A DNA stretch of 16,451 bases from the NCBI GenBank assembly GCA_900546385.1, contig URCT01000056.1, positions 1 through 16,451 on the forward strand. Reading direction: 5' to 3'. This DNA comes from an uncultured Eubacteriales bacterium. Lineage in GTDB: Bacteria > Bacillota > Clostridia > Oscillospirales > CAG-382. Positions 7,047 to 13,838 of this stretch are shown one piece after another (the stretch's first letter is position 1; the number at the start of each line of letters is the position of its first letter). Below the pieces are notes generated by a model. It worked only from the letters and a program-made list of their open reading frames with translations. It had not been told where the DNA came from and made no database searches. The translations under genes and the position numbers were made by a program.

Positions 7047-8078
7047 TCACAGCTTTGCAATGTCGGCAAGCAGCGTATCGACCTCGGCTTGCGTGGTTGC
7101 CCAACTTGTGCAGAAACGCACAATCGTTCCTTGCGGTGTGGCTCCTTCTTCCTCAAAGTAGTAACCTTGCGCCAACGTTTTCTTTTGCGGTGCGGTCAAT
7201 ATCACAAACTGTTGGTTGGTGCAGCTATCGACCCAAAACGGGATGCCTTTGGCTGCAAAAGCCCGCTTTATCTGCATTGCAAGTGCATCGGCTTGCTTCG
7301 TCTTTTCAAAATATTCACCGCTCTCGAGCATAAGCGCAAATTGCAGCCCCATCAGCCATCCCTTTGCCAACACCGCACCGTGCTGCTTCATGTACGCTTT
7401 GAAGCGGTATTGGAGAGAGGCTTCTGTAATAACCAAAGCTTCACCGAACAGAGCACCGCACTTTGTTCCGCCGATATAGAACACATCTGTCAGTTCTGCG
7501 AAATCTTTCAGTGTTAAATCGTTCTCCGTTGCACCCAGACCATAGCCCATTCTGGCACCGTCCACAAATAGATACATTCCGTATTTTTTGCAGACCTCAC
7601 GGATGTCACACAGTTCTTGCTTGGAATACAACGTACCCTGTTCGGTCGGAAAGGACAGATATACCATCTTTGGTTCTGTCAGATATTCCGGAGTACCGCC
7701 GTCGTAATACGCTGCTGCGCACGCAGCGATCTGTTGTGCGGTAATCTTGCCGTTCGTGTTTGGAAGCTCCAGAATTTTATGCCCGGTGTTCTCAATCGAA
7801 GCCGCCTCGTGGCAGTTGATGTGTCCGGTGTCGGCAGCGATCACGCTTTGAATGGGAGACAATGCTGCCGAGATGGCAACGATATTTGCCTGTGTTGCAC
7901 CGGGAATAAATTTTATCAGAGCATCTTCCTTCGCAATCAATTTCCGAATGACGGTTTCCGCTCTGTCGCACCACACGTCCTCACCGTAGCCGGCGAAGCT
8001 TGTGTTGTTGGTGGCTGTCAATGCATTCAGAATCGATTCAAAAGCCCCATGGTTGTAGTCGTTGTTGAATCGTATCAT
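7047..8078 (-). CDS. ltaE: Threonine aldolase family PLP enzyme (low-specificity L-threonine aldolase type)
   Basis: A cytosolic fold-type I PLP enzyme predicted to split L-threonine or allo-threonine into glycine and acetaldehyde. Recognisable parts are FNNDYNHGAFESIL at the N-terminus, DTGHINCHEAASIE (83-96), FPTEQGTLYS (143-152), VDGARMG (172-178; D173 binds the PLP pyridine) and YIGGTKCGALFG (201-212), with K206 the PLP lysine. I chose the ATG at 8078 (343 residues) because AAGGAGA precedes it and relatives start at this point. The open frame runs 27 codons further upstream into repeat-like sequence, which is not family sequence. It stands alone, convergent with the liv operon. The family also contains related beta-eliminating lyases, so the precise substrate is not proven. 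Confidence 0.88.
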   Translation of the reverse strand: MIRFNNDYNHGAFESILNALTATNNTSFAGYGEDVWCDRAETVIRKLIAKEDALIKFIPGATQANIVAISAALSPIQSVIAADTGHINCHEAASIENTGHKILELPNTNGKITAQQIAACAAAYYDGGTPEYLTEPKMVYLSFPTEQGTLYSKQELCDIREVCKKYGMYLFVDGARMGYGLGATENDLTLKDFAELTDVFYIGGTKCGALFGEALVITEASLQYRFKAYMKQHGAVLAKGWLMGLQFALMLESGEYFEKTKQADALAMQIKRAFAAKGIPFWVDSCTNQQFVILTAPQKKTLAQGYYFEEEGATPQGTIVRFCTSWATTQAEVDTLLADIAKL

Positions 8079-8388
8079 TTCAAATATCTCCTTATTTTGC
8101 ATTTTCTGATTTTCAATTGCTTTGCTGACTGAGGGATTGTTATAAATCCGTGCCAACAACCCTTCCGGCGCACTTCACGCGCCACCTTCCCTTGCACAGG
8201 GACGGCAACTGTCGCCGCAGTCGTGGTGGTAAATACCGGTCGCCGCGCACGTTTGCGCAACATACCGCAAAGGCCGTTTTTCACTCTCTGAAAATTTCGT
8301 TATTTTTAATTTTCAATTCGGAATACCACCGCAACCACTATCAGCGCACGAAGCTTTGGCTATCTCCCTAATTTTCAACTTTCAATTG
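8079..8388. other. Non-coding gap between protease and aldolase genes, repeat-rich
   Basis: No gene is supported here. The stretch holds a GGCGC/GCGCC hairpin (8167-8183), a TCCCT/AGGGA hairpin with loop TGCAC (8188-8202), and AT-rich AATTTTCAATT motifs near 8109, 8308 and 8391. I found no convincing terminator for the protease message and no clear promoter for the aldolase. Confidence 0.7.
8167..8202. repeat. Paired hairpins in the aldolase upstream region
   Basis: GGCGC (8167-8171) with GCGCC (8179-8183), then TCCCT (8188-8192) with AGGGA (8198-8202) across TGCAC. Two adjacent short hairpins with unrelated arms resemble the layout of the repeat units at the window ends, though the sequence differs. 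It would lie in the aldolase leader if transcription begins upstream. Confidence 0.5.
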
Positions 8389-8403
8389 TCAATTTTCAAT
8401 TCG
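8308..8403. repeat. AT-rich direct repeats AATTTTCAATTCG
   Basis: The 13-mer AATTTTCAATTCG occurs at 8308-8320 and again at 8391-8403, 83 bases apart. Degenerate forms (ATTTTCAACTTTCAATTGTC) lie between 8370 and 8390. The right copy supplies the last codons and stop of the protease gene. Confidence 0.7.
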
Positions 8404-9918
8404 CTTCGCCGCCCGCACCATCGACAGCGGCCGTGCGGCTTCATCAAGCAAATAGCACCGCAGAATGCCGTCGCCTGCAAGGTCAGCCAAATCATACTCA
8501 GCCGAAGCTCCGGCTTCAAGCACTTTTGCAAGCACCTGAAAGCGTAACGGCCGCTTCCCGGAAAACAGACCGCCGATGAGCGTATCCGTGCCGCCTGTGC
8601 CGGAAAAATCGGTCACTGTGACCGTAATGCCGCCATCGGTGCGGCAGTCGATCGGCGAAAGAAACCGCGTGCTTCCGATTTCACGCGCCAGCGTCGTCAA
8701 TAACGCGTCGGCATTTAACATCCCATAGCCGAAATAATCGTCACGTTCGGCACCGTTCAAAACCGATTTGTCGGCCGTCTGTATCAAAAGCTCTTCAAAA
8801 TGCGCCGGCGTCAGGCTCTTGTCTGCCGATTTTGCAAGCGCCGCCACTGCCGCTACATACGGCGCGGAAAACGACGTTCCGCTGACCGATGCATAGCCGC
8901 CGCCGACCGCAGTTGTAAGGATCGAAGCACCGGGCGCGGCAATGGTCACCTTGTCGTTGTGCCGCGACGAGGAGGAAACGGCATAACCGGTTGCGGTTTG
9001 TGCCAGATTTGCGACACTGATCACACCGTCGTAGCTGGCCGGATACGCATACATACCGCCTTTGGTCGGGTCATTTCCGTCGTTTCCGGCGGCGGCCACC
9101 ACGATGATGTTGTTAGCAAGCGCATTTTTCACAGCCTGCTTGACCGTGCGGCTGGCCATGTCCGTGTCCGAATTATAGCCAAAGCTCATGCTGATGACAT
9201 CCACGCCAAGCTCGATGGCTTGGTTGATAGCGCCTGCCACATAGCTGTTCTTGAAATCGCTGGAACCGGCCACCTTCAGCGGCAGAACCTTGGCGCGATG
9301 CGCCGCACCGACAACGCCTTTCGCGTTGGCCGCCGCACAAATCACACCGGCTACTTTTGTCCCGTGTCCGACCGTGTCGGTCAAATCATCCGGATCGGCC
9401 GGTGTGACACTGTTCGGCTTGACATAGTTGATGCCGGGTAGGAGATTTTCCGCAAGATCCGCGTGTTCGTAAATGCCCGAATCGAGTACCGCCACCGTCA
9501 CATCATTGCCGTAAAGGCCGAGCTCCCATGCCGCCCGGATGCCGGTTGCCGTGTGCGCCCATTGCGAAGAAAACTGCGGTTCTGCCGCATAATCGTAGCC
9601 ATACAGCGTGACATAGTAGTCCGGCTCGCTGTACGAAAGCAAGCCCTCACGCTCGAACAGCTCCACAAGCGCGTCGCTTTCCACGGTGAACAGCGTCTCA
9701 CCGCCGTAAATCGGGTCGAGCGCGGCGGCAAGCTCTTCGCCGTCGTCGGCATACAGCACCGGGAGCGTATCCAACAGCTGTTCTGCGCGCGCGGCCGCAT
9801 CGTCGTCCTTAAAGCAGACGATATATCCGTCATAGGCGGCTTCTGCCGCGGCGGTAACCGAAAAAATCAAAAAACAGACGGCCAAAACCGCCGCCAATCG
9901 TGTTCGAATCCGTTTCAT
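8389..9918 (-). CDS. Secreted subtilisin-like serine protease (S8 family)
   Basis: An exported endopeptidase of 509 residues. A signal peptide (1 to about 28: KRIR, hydrophobic core, AAAEA) precedes an inhibitor-I9-like propeptide (about 29-107). The catalytic domain has D146 in AVLDSG, H185 in GHGTKVAG, oxyanion Asn N279 in AAAGND, and S349 in SGTSFSAPYVA, so the triad is complete. About 100 residues follow as a beta-rich C-terminal domain ending in RCYLLDEAARPLS, of a kind I associate with surface proteins of gut Firmicutes (from memory). There is no sorting motif, so release to the medium is likely. The ATG at 9918 is preceded by GGAGG and follows a good promoter. An upstream in-frame ATG at 9981 lacks an SD and would bury the signal peptide. 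Substrates are unknown. Confidence 0.93.
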   Translation of the reverse strand: MKRIRTRLAAVLAVCFLIFSVTAAAEAAYDGYIVCFKDDDAAARAEQLLDTLPVLYADDGEELAAALDPIYGGETLFTVESDALVELFEREGLLSYSEPDYYVTLYGYDYAAEPQFSSQWAHTATGIRAAWELGLYGNDVTVAVLDSGIYEHADLAENLLPGINYVKPNSVTPADPDDLTDTVGHGTKVAGVICAAANAKGVVGAAHRAKVLPLKVAGSSDFKNSYVAGAINQAIELGVDVISMSFGYNSDTDMASRTVKQAVKNALANNIIVVAAAGNDGNDPTKGGMYAYPASYDGVISVANLAQTATGYAVSSSSRHNDKVTIAAPGASILTTAVGGGYASVSGTSFSAPYVAAVAALAKSADKSLTPAHFEELLIQTADKSVLNGAERDDYFGYGMLNADALLTTLAREIGSTRFLSPIDCRTDGGITVTVTDFSGTGGTDTLIGGLFSGKRPLRFQVLAKVLEAGASAEYDLADLAGDGILRCYLLDEAARPLSMVRAAKRIEN

Positions 9919-9950
9919 GGCACACCTCCGAAATAGCGCATATCCGTTCA

Positions 9951-9970
9951 CTTCGGCCAAACGACCGAAG
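9951..9970 (-). promoter_or_regulatory. Hairpin in the protease mRNA leader
   Basis: CTTCGGCC (9951-9958) and GACCGAAG (9963-9970) pair over eight positions (one G-U) with a four-base loop, within the roughly 78-base leader of the protease message. It lies 22 bases upstream of the SD, so it could influence stability rather than cover the SD. Confidence 0.5.
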
Positions 9971-10002
9971 CGGCTTTGCATTCAAGGAAATCCGATGCCA
10001 TC

Positions 10003-10031
10003 AGTATACCACAATTTTGTCGTTTTTGCAA
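10003..10031 (-). promoter_or_regulatory. Protease promoter (extended -10)
   Basis: On the minus strand TTGCAA (10031-10026), a 17-base spacer, and TATACT (10008-10003) preceded by TGG give an extended -10 promoter. Transcription should start near 9996. Confidence 0.82.
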
Positions 10032-10149
10032 GGGCTTTACGGGCAATTGACGGGAAAGGCCGTTATGGTTATCACGATCCACGATCACGCACGCGCCGCG
10101 CGGCGTGGCACTTCGTGCAAAGCCGTTTTTGAGCCATAAACGCATAAAA
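10032..10149. other. Non-coding spacer with GC palindrome
   Basis: I see no gene. A 12-base palindrome CGCCGCGCGGCG (10094-10105) and the hairpin GCAC-TTC-GTGC (10108-10118) lie here, with a direct repeat of CACGATC just before them. Their role is unknown. Confidence 0.5.
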
Positions 10150-10179
10150 GCACAGACTATGTGTTTTCATAGCCTGTGC
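10150..10179 (-). terminator. Terminator of the small peptide gene
   Basis: On the minus strand GCACAGGCTATG pairs with CATAGTCTGTGC as a continuous 12-bp stem with one G-U pair and a 6-base loop. TTTTATG follows. On the plus strand the same position is an A-C mismatch, which favours the minus strand as the functional RNA. The stem begins 46 bases past the small gene's stop. Confidence 0.72.
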
Positions 10180-10224
10180 CTACACGGTTTATAACCGATT
10201 TATGCTTTTTTACGGGATTTTCGC

Positions 10225-10332
10225 TTATTCGTCAAACAGATTGGTGATGTCTATGATAACATCGCTGCCGACCATGATATCCATGGTTTCTGCTTTAACG
10301 AAATCGAACTCGGGAGAAACGTACTTTTTCAT
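10225..10332 (-). CDS. Predicted 35-residue peptide, MKKY...PE type, function unknown
   Basis: This small gene begins MKKYVSPEFDFVKAE and ends NLFDE. AAAGGA lies about ten bases before the ATG. A TATAAT box about 100 bases upstream and a hairpin terminator downstream give it a complete transcription unit. The peptide is acidic (nine Asp/Glu against three Lys), with no Cys, no signal peptide and no membrane helix. The opening MKKY-x-x-PE-(aromatic)-x-x-V with a following acidic and I/V-rich stretch resembles many short unannotated clostridial peptides, some suspected to be leader-type or ribosomally made precursors; this comparison is from memory. No radical SAM enzyme, peptidase or exporter sits directly beside it, although an ABC exporter lies about 2 kb away. 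A chance ORF remains possible, but the surrounding signals argue against it. Confidence 0.6.
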   Translation of the reverse strand: MKKYVSPEFDFVKAETMDIMVGSDVIIDITNLFDE

Positions 10333-10387
10333 AAAAACATAGTCCTTTCAATTAAAATGAATTCAATGGAAATGCGCAAGTTTTATG

Positions 10388-10403
10388 CTGATGTTTCCAT
10401 CAG
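10388..10403 (-). promoter_or_regulatory. GNRA-capped hairpin in the small-gene leader
   Basis: On the minus strand CTGATG, loop GAAA, CATCAG forms a perfect 6-bp stem with a stable GNRA tetraloop. It lies in the roughly 100-base leader of the small peptide message. Confidence 0.5.
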
Positions 10404-10438
10404 ACAACGCGTGCAAAAGCTCTCTCTCCTTTTTTTCT

Positions 10439-10444
10439 ATTATA
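10439..10444 (-). promoter_or_regulatory. Candidate -10 box of the small peptide gene
   Basis: A perfect TATAAT occurs on the minus strand. No good -35 is found at 16-18 bases; TTGAAC lies only 12 bases away. An A-rich and AGGAGAGAG stretch follows it. The region 10333-10571 otherwise shows no gene. Confidence 0.5.
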
Positions 10445-10571
10445 GCGGCCGTTTTTGTTCAATATGTTGTGCAAATGTAAATTTATTGTTATTTCATCGA
10501 CTTGGCGCTTTGCTGTGACGCAGACGCCGGAAAGAAGATACATTTTGACATAGACAGGTTACGAAAAACCA

Positions 10572-10600
10572 TTGCCAAAACGGCCGGAATCCGCTACAAT
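10572..10600 (+). promoter_or_regulatory. melA promoter
   Basis: TTGCCA (10572-10577), exactly 17 bases, TACAAT (10595-10600), each five of six to consensus. The leader would be about 60 bases. A TTGACA at 10545-10550 has no matching -10 at proper distance. Confidence 0.78.
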
Positions 10601-10667
10601 ACAACTGTAAAATCCACGGAAGAATTTGCGAAAACAAACAAAAATTCATCACATAAGGAGACAAGGT

Positions 10668-11990
10668 ATGTTAAAAATCACTTTTATGGGAGCCGGAAGC
10701 ACGGTATTTGCCAAAAACGTTCTCGGCGACACGCTGCTGACAGAAGCATTACGCGAATGCGAAATTGCCCTTTATGACATTAACAAGACGCGTTTGGAGG
10801 AATCCGAAATCGTCATCCGCGCCATCAACAAGAAATACAATGCTGACCGCGCCGTCATCAAGACGTATCTCGGCGTGGAAAACCGCAAAGAGGCTTTGAG
10901 AGGTGCAAATTTTGTCATCAACGCCATCCAGGTCGGCTTATATGACCCTTGCACCATCATCGATTTCGAAATCCCCAAAAAATACGGCCTGCGTCAGACC
11001 ATTGCCGACACACTGGGTATCGGCGGCATTTTTCGCGGCTTGCGCACGATTCACGTATTAAAGGACTTTGCGGCTGATATGCAGGAGGTTTGCCCGGAGG
11101 CATGGTTCCTCAACTACACAAACCCGATGGCGATTTTGTCCGGCTATATGCAGCGGTATACCGGCGTGAAAACAGTCGGCCTGTGCCACAGCGTGCAGGG
11201 CTGCACGAGGGGCTTGTTCCGGAATTTGGGTATTCCCGAGCGGTATGACGCTATCGGAAGCGAGTTGATTGCCGGCATCAACCACATGGCATGGCTCTTA
11301 GAGGTCAAGGACAAGAACGGCAACGATCTGTATCCCGAAATCCGCCGTCTTGCCAAAGAAAAGAACAAGGAAAAGCACAACGATATGGTGCGCTTCGACT
11401 ATATCGACAAGCTCGGCTACTATTGCACCGAATCCAGCGAGCACAATGCCGAATACAACTGCTTCTACATCAAGTCGCGCTATCCGGAGCTTATTGAAAA
11501 GTTTAATATTCCGCTGGATGAATATCCCAGACGCTGTGTCAACCAGATCGCCGGTTGGGAAAAGCAGAAAGAAGAGCTTCTCGGCGGCGGTGATATCGAG
11601 CATACGCGCACGCATGAATACGGCTCGTACATTATGGAAGCCATGGTGACGAACAAGCCGTACAAGATCGGCGGCAACGTGATTAACACCGGTCTTATCG
11701 ATAACCTGCCGAGCGATGCGTGCGTGGAGGTTCCGTGTCTTGTGGACGGTTCGGGCGTCAATCCCACACACGTCGGACGGCTTCCGGTGCAGCTTGCGGC
11801 CATGAACATGACCAACATCAACTGCCAGCTTCTTACCATTGAAGCGGCGGTGACCGGCAAGAAAGAGCATATTTACCAAGCGGCGATGTTAGAGCCGCAC
11901 ACGGCGGCCGAGCTTTCGATCGACGACATCATCAAGATGTGCGACGAGCTTTACGAAGCACACGAAAAAGCCGGCTATCCGATTTTTTAA
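10668..11990 (+). CDS. melA: Alpha-galactosidase, glycoside hydrolase family 4 (MelA type)
   Basis: A cytosolic NAD+- and divalent-metal-dependent glycosidase predicted to cleave alpha-galactosides such as melibiose. The dinucleotide motif FMGAGS (6-11) opens the protein. NYTNPMA (149-155), GLCHSVQG (171-178) and AGINHMAW (202-209) follow, with TESSEHNAEY and IDNLPSDACVEVPCLVD further on. In GH4 the CHSV form of the Cys-His motif is the alpha-galactosidase type, as opposed to CHEV or CNVP in phospho-glucosidases. Similarity to E. coli MelA, as I recall it, runs along the full length. The ATG at 10668 (440 residues) follows AAGGAG. An upstream in-frame start at 10626 has no SD. No sugar transporter is adjacent, so substrate uptake must be encoded elsewhere. 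Confidence 0.93.
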   Translation: MLKITFMGAGSTVFAKNVLGDTLLTEALRECEIALYDINKTRLEESEIVIRAINKKYNADRAVIKTYLGVENRKEALRGANFVINAIQVGLYDPCTIIDFEIPKKYGLRQTIADTLGIGGIFRGLRTIHVLKDFAADMQEVCPEAWFLNYTNPMAILSGYMQRYTGVKTVGLCHSVQGCTRGLFRNLGIPERYDAIGSELIAGINHMAWLLEVKDKNGNDLYPEIRRLAKEKNKEKHNDMVRFDYIDKLGYYCTESSEHNAEYNCFYIKSRYPELIEKFNIPLDEYPRRCVNQIAGWEKQKEELLGGGDIEHTRTHEYGSYIMEAMVTNKPYKIGGNVINTGLIDNLPSDACVEVPCLVDGSGVNPTHVGRLPVQLAAMNMTNINCQLLTIEAAVTGKKEHIYQAAMLEPHTAAELSIDDIIKMCDELYEAHEKAGYPIF

Positions 11991-12007
11991 GCGTTCTGAA
12001 AACAAGA

Positions 12008-12038
12008 ACCCGACAACCGTAAAAGGCGGCTGCCGGGT
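12008..12038. terminator. Shared terminator between melA and the ABC exporter operon
   Basis: Twelve positions pair: ACCCGACAACCG (12008-12019) against CGGCTGCCGGGT (12027-12038), loop of seven. On the plus strand two positions are A-C mismatches followed by CTTTTG. On the minus strand they become G-U pairs, the stem is continuous, and TTCTTGTTTTC follows. It serves the minus-strand exporter best but can also stop melA. Confidence 0.78.
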
Positions 12039-12068
12039 CTTTTGCTGTCAGGCGAATCGGGAAAACGC

Positions 12069-13838
12069 TTAATGCTTTCCGCTTGTATCGAACTGGCTGT
12101 TGTACAGCGTGTGGTAAAAGCCGCCGGCGGCGAGAAGCTCTTCGTGTGTTCCCTTTTCGATGATTTTTCCGTCGCGCATGACTAAAATCACCGACGCGGC
12201 ACGGATGGTCGAAAGACGGTGCGCCACCACAAAGCTGGTGCGTCCTTTCATCAGCTTATCAAACGCTTCTTGAATCTGCACCTCGGTGCGCGTGTCGATG
12301 TTGGAGGTCGCTTCATCGAGAATGAGCATCGGCGGAAGGGCAAGCATCACGCGCGTGATGCAGAGTAACTGCTTTTGACCTTGGCTGATGCTGTCCTCAC
12401 TTAAAACCGTGTCAAACCCTTTCGGCAGACGGCGGATAAACTCGTAGCTGTGCGCCTCTTTGGCCGCACGGATCATGTCTTCTTCGGTGGCATCCGGCTT
12501 CCCGAAGCAGATATTTTCACGCACCGTGCCGCGCTTGATCCAGGTGTCCTGCAGCACCATGCCGAAGTTTTGGCGCAGTGCGTGCCGCGTAAGGCTTCGG
12601 ATGGGCTTGCCGTCAAGCACGATTTCGCCGCTGTCCACATCGTAAAACCGCATGAGAAGGTTGATAAACGTGGTCTTGCCGCAGCCGGTCGGGCCGACAA
12701 TGGCCACGCGCATACCCGGCTCGACGTGCAGGTTGAAATCTTCGATGAGCTTTGCGTTTTTGTCATAGCTGAAGCAGACATCACGAATATCCACTTCGCC
12801 GCGGACAGCTTCCAACACGCCCGGTTCTTCGGGAACCTCCTCCGGCGTTTCTAACAGCTCGAAGATGCGCGACGCACACGCAAGCGCATTCTGCATTTCC
12901 GTGATGACCGAGCTGATGTCGTTGAACGGCTTCATATATTGGTTGGCATAGGAAAGAAGCACCGAAAGACCGCCGACCGTAAGCCCTCCGCCCAAAATGA
13001 TAAAGGTGCCCAAAAGCGCAACGCCTGCATAAATGATATTGTTGACAAACCGCGTGGAGGGATTGGTAAGACTGCTGTAAAACACGGCCTTTAAGCTGCA
13101 ATCGGCAAGCTCACGGTTAACTTTTTCAAACCGCGCCGAGGCTTTGTCCTCATAGCCGAACGAATGCACGATCTTCTGTCCGCCGATCATTTCTTCGATG
13201 AGAGCCGTCTGGCGGCCGCGCACCTCGCTTTGTTTGCGGAACATATGGAACGAGCGTGAGGACACGAATTTCGCCACAAAAAAGCTTAGCGGCGTCAACA
13301 GCATCACGAGAAGCGAAACCCATACGTTTTTGGAAAACATGAACACGAGCGTCACGCCGATGGTCACGATCCCCGAAAACAGCTGCGTAAAGCCGAGTAA
13401 CAGCCCGTCGGACAGCGTCGAGGTGTCGGCAATCACACGGCTGACAATATCGCCTGTGCTGTGGGAATCGAGATAGGAAAGCGGCAGTTTTTGCAGGCGT
13501 TTGATGGCCGCAAGGCGCAGATCCTCCACCACGCGGTAGGTCATGTGGTTGTTGACAAGGTTCATGACATAGGCCGCAAGTGCCGAAACGGCGGCAAAAA
13601 TGCCGATACGCAAAAGCGTTCTGCCGACGCTATCAAAATCGACTGCTCCTTCGGCAATAATGCCGTCAATGGCAGAGCCGAATAAAACCGGCACATACAG
13701 CTGCAGCACCACCGAAAGCGCGGCAAGCACAATGCTTGCAATCAATAACAGCCGGTATTTGGCCACCTGTGCAAGCAGCTTTGCGAGCGTGTTTTTGTTG
13801 TCGCGAAGACTTCTCTTCGGCTTATCGGTTTTCTTCAT
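12069..13838 (-). CDS. ABC exporter half-transporter, catalytically complete subunit (BmrD/YheH-like)
   Basis: A 589-residue membrane protein with a six-helix exporter domain (about 30-325) fused to an ATPase. It has Walker A GPTGCGKT (382-389), Q430, signature ISQGQ (484-488) instead of LSGGQ, Walker B MLILDE with the catalytic E509, and switch His H540 in VAHRLSTI. It pairs with the upstream gene as a heterodimer. Relatives of this type export drugs or lipids. The ATG at 13838 follows AAGGAG. It overlaps the upstream gene by 17 bases, so the two are coupled. A start at 13877 would lie far inside the neighbour and lacks an SD. Confidence 0.92.
   Translation of the reverse strand: MKKTDKPKRSLRDNKNTLAKLLAQVAKYRLLLIASIVLAALSVVLQLYVPVLFGSAIDGIIAEGAVDFDSVGRTLLRIGIFAAVSALAAYVMNLVNNHMTYRVVEDLRLAAIKRLQKLPLSYLDSHSTGDIVSRVIADTSTLSDGLLLGFTQLFSGIVTIGVTLVFMFSKNVWVSLLVMLLTPLSFFVAKFVSSRSFHMFRKQSEVRGRQTALIEEMIGGQKIVHSFGYEDKASARFEKVNRELADCSLKAVFYSSLTNPSTRFVNNIIYAGVALLGTFIILGGGLTVGGLSVLLSYANQYMKPFNDISSVITEMQNALACASRIFELLETPEEVPEEPGVLEAVRGEVDIRDVCFSYDKNAKLIEDFNLHVEPGMRVAIVGPTGCGKTTFINLLMRFYDVDSGEIVLDGKPIRSLTRHALRQNFGMVLQDTWIKRGTVRENICFGKPDATEEDMIRAAKEAHSYEFIRRLPKGFDTVLSEDSISQGQKQLLCITRVMLALPPMLILDEATSNIDTRTEVQIQEAFDKLMKGRTSFVVAHRLSTIRAASVILVMRDGKIIEKGTHEELLAAGGFYHTLYNSQFDTSGKH

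Noticed and set aside
8079..8159. 27-codon N-terminal extension of the threonine aldolase
   Set aside because: The SD at the ATG at 8078 and the family start there. The extension is repeat-like and not seen in the family.
8150..8371. 73-codon plus-strand frame in the gap upstream of the aldolase
   Set aside because: It starts and runs through hairpin and AT-rich repeats, is rich in Arg/His, and has no SD.
10545..10550. TTGACA as the -35 of melA
   Set aside because: No -10 at 16-18 bases. TTGCCA at 10572 with TACAAT at 17 bases fits far better.
11298..11879. 193-codon minus-strand frame opposite melA
   Set aside because: Antisense shadow with no SD or recognisable domain. The sense frame is a full GH4 enzyme.
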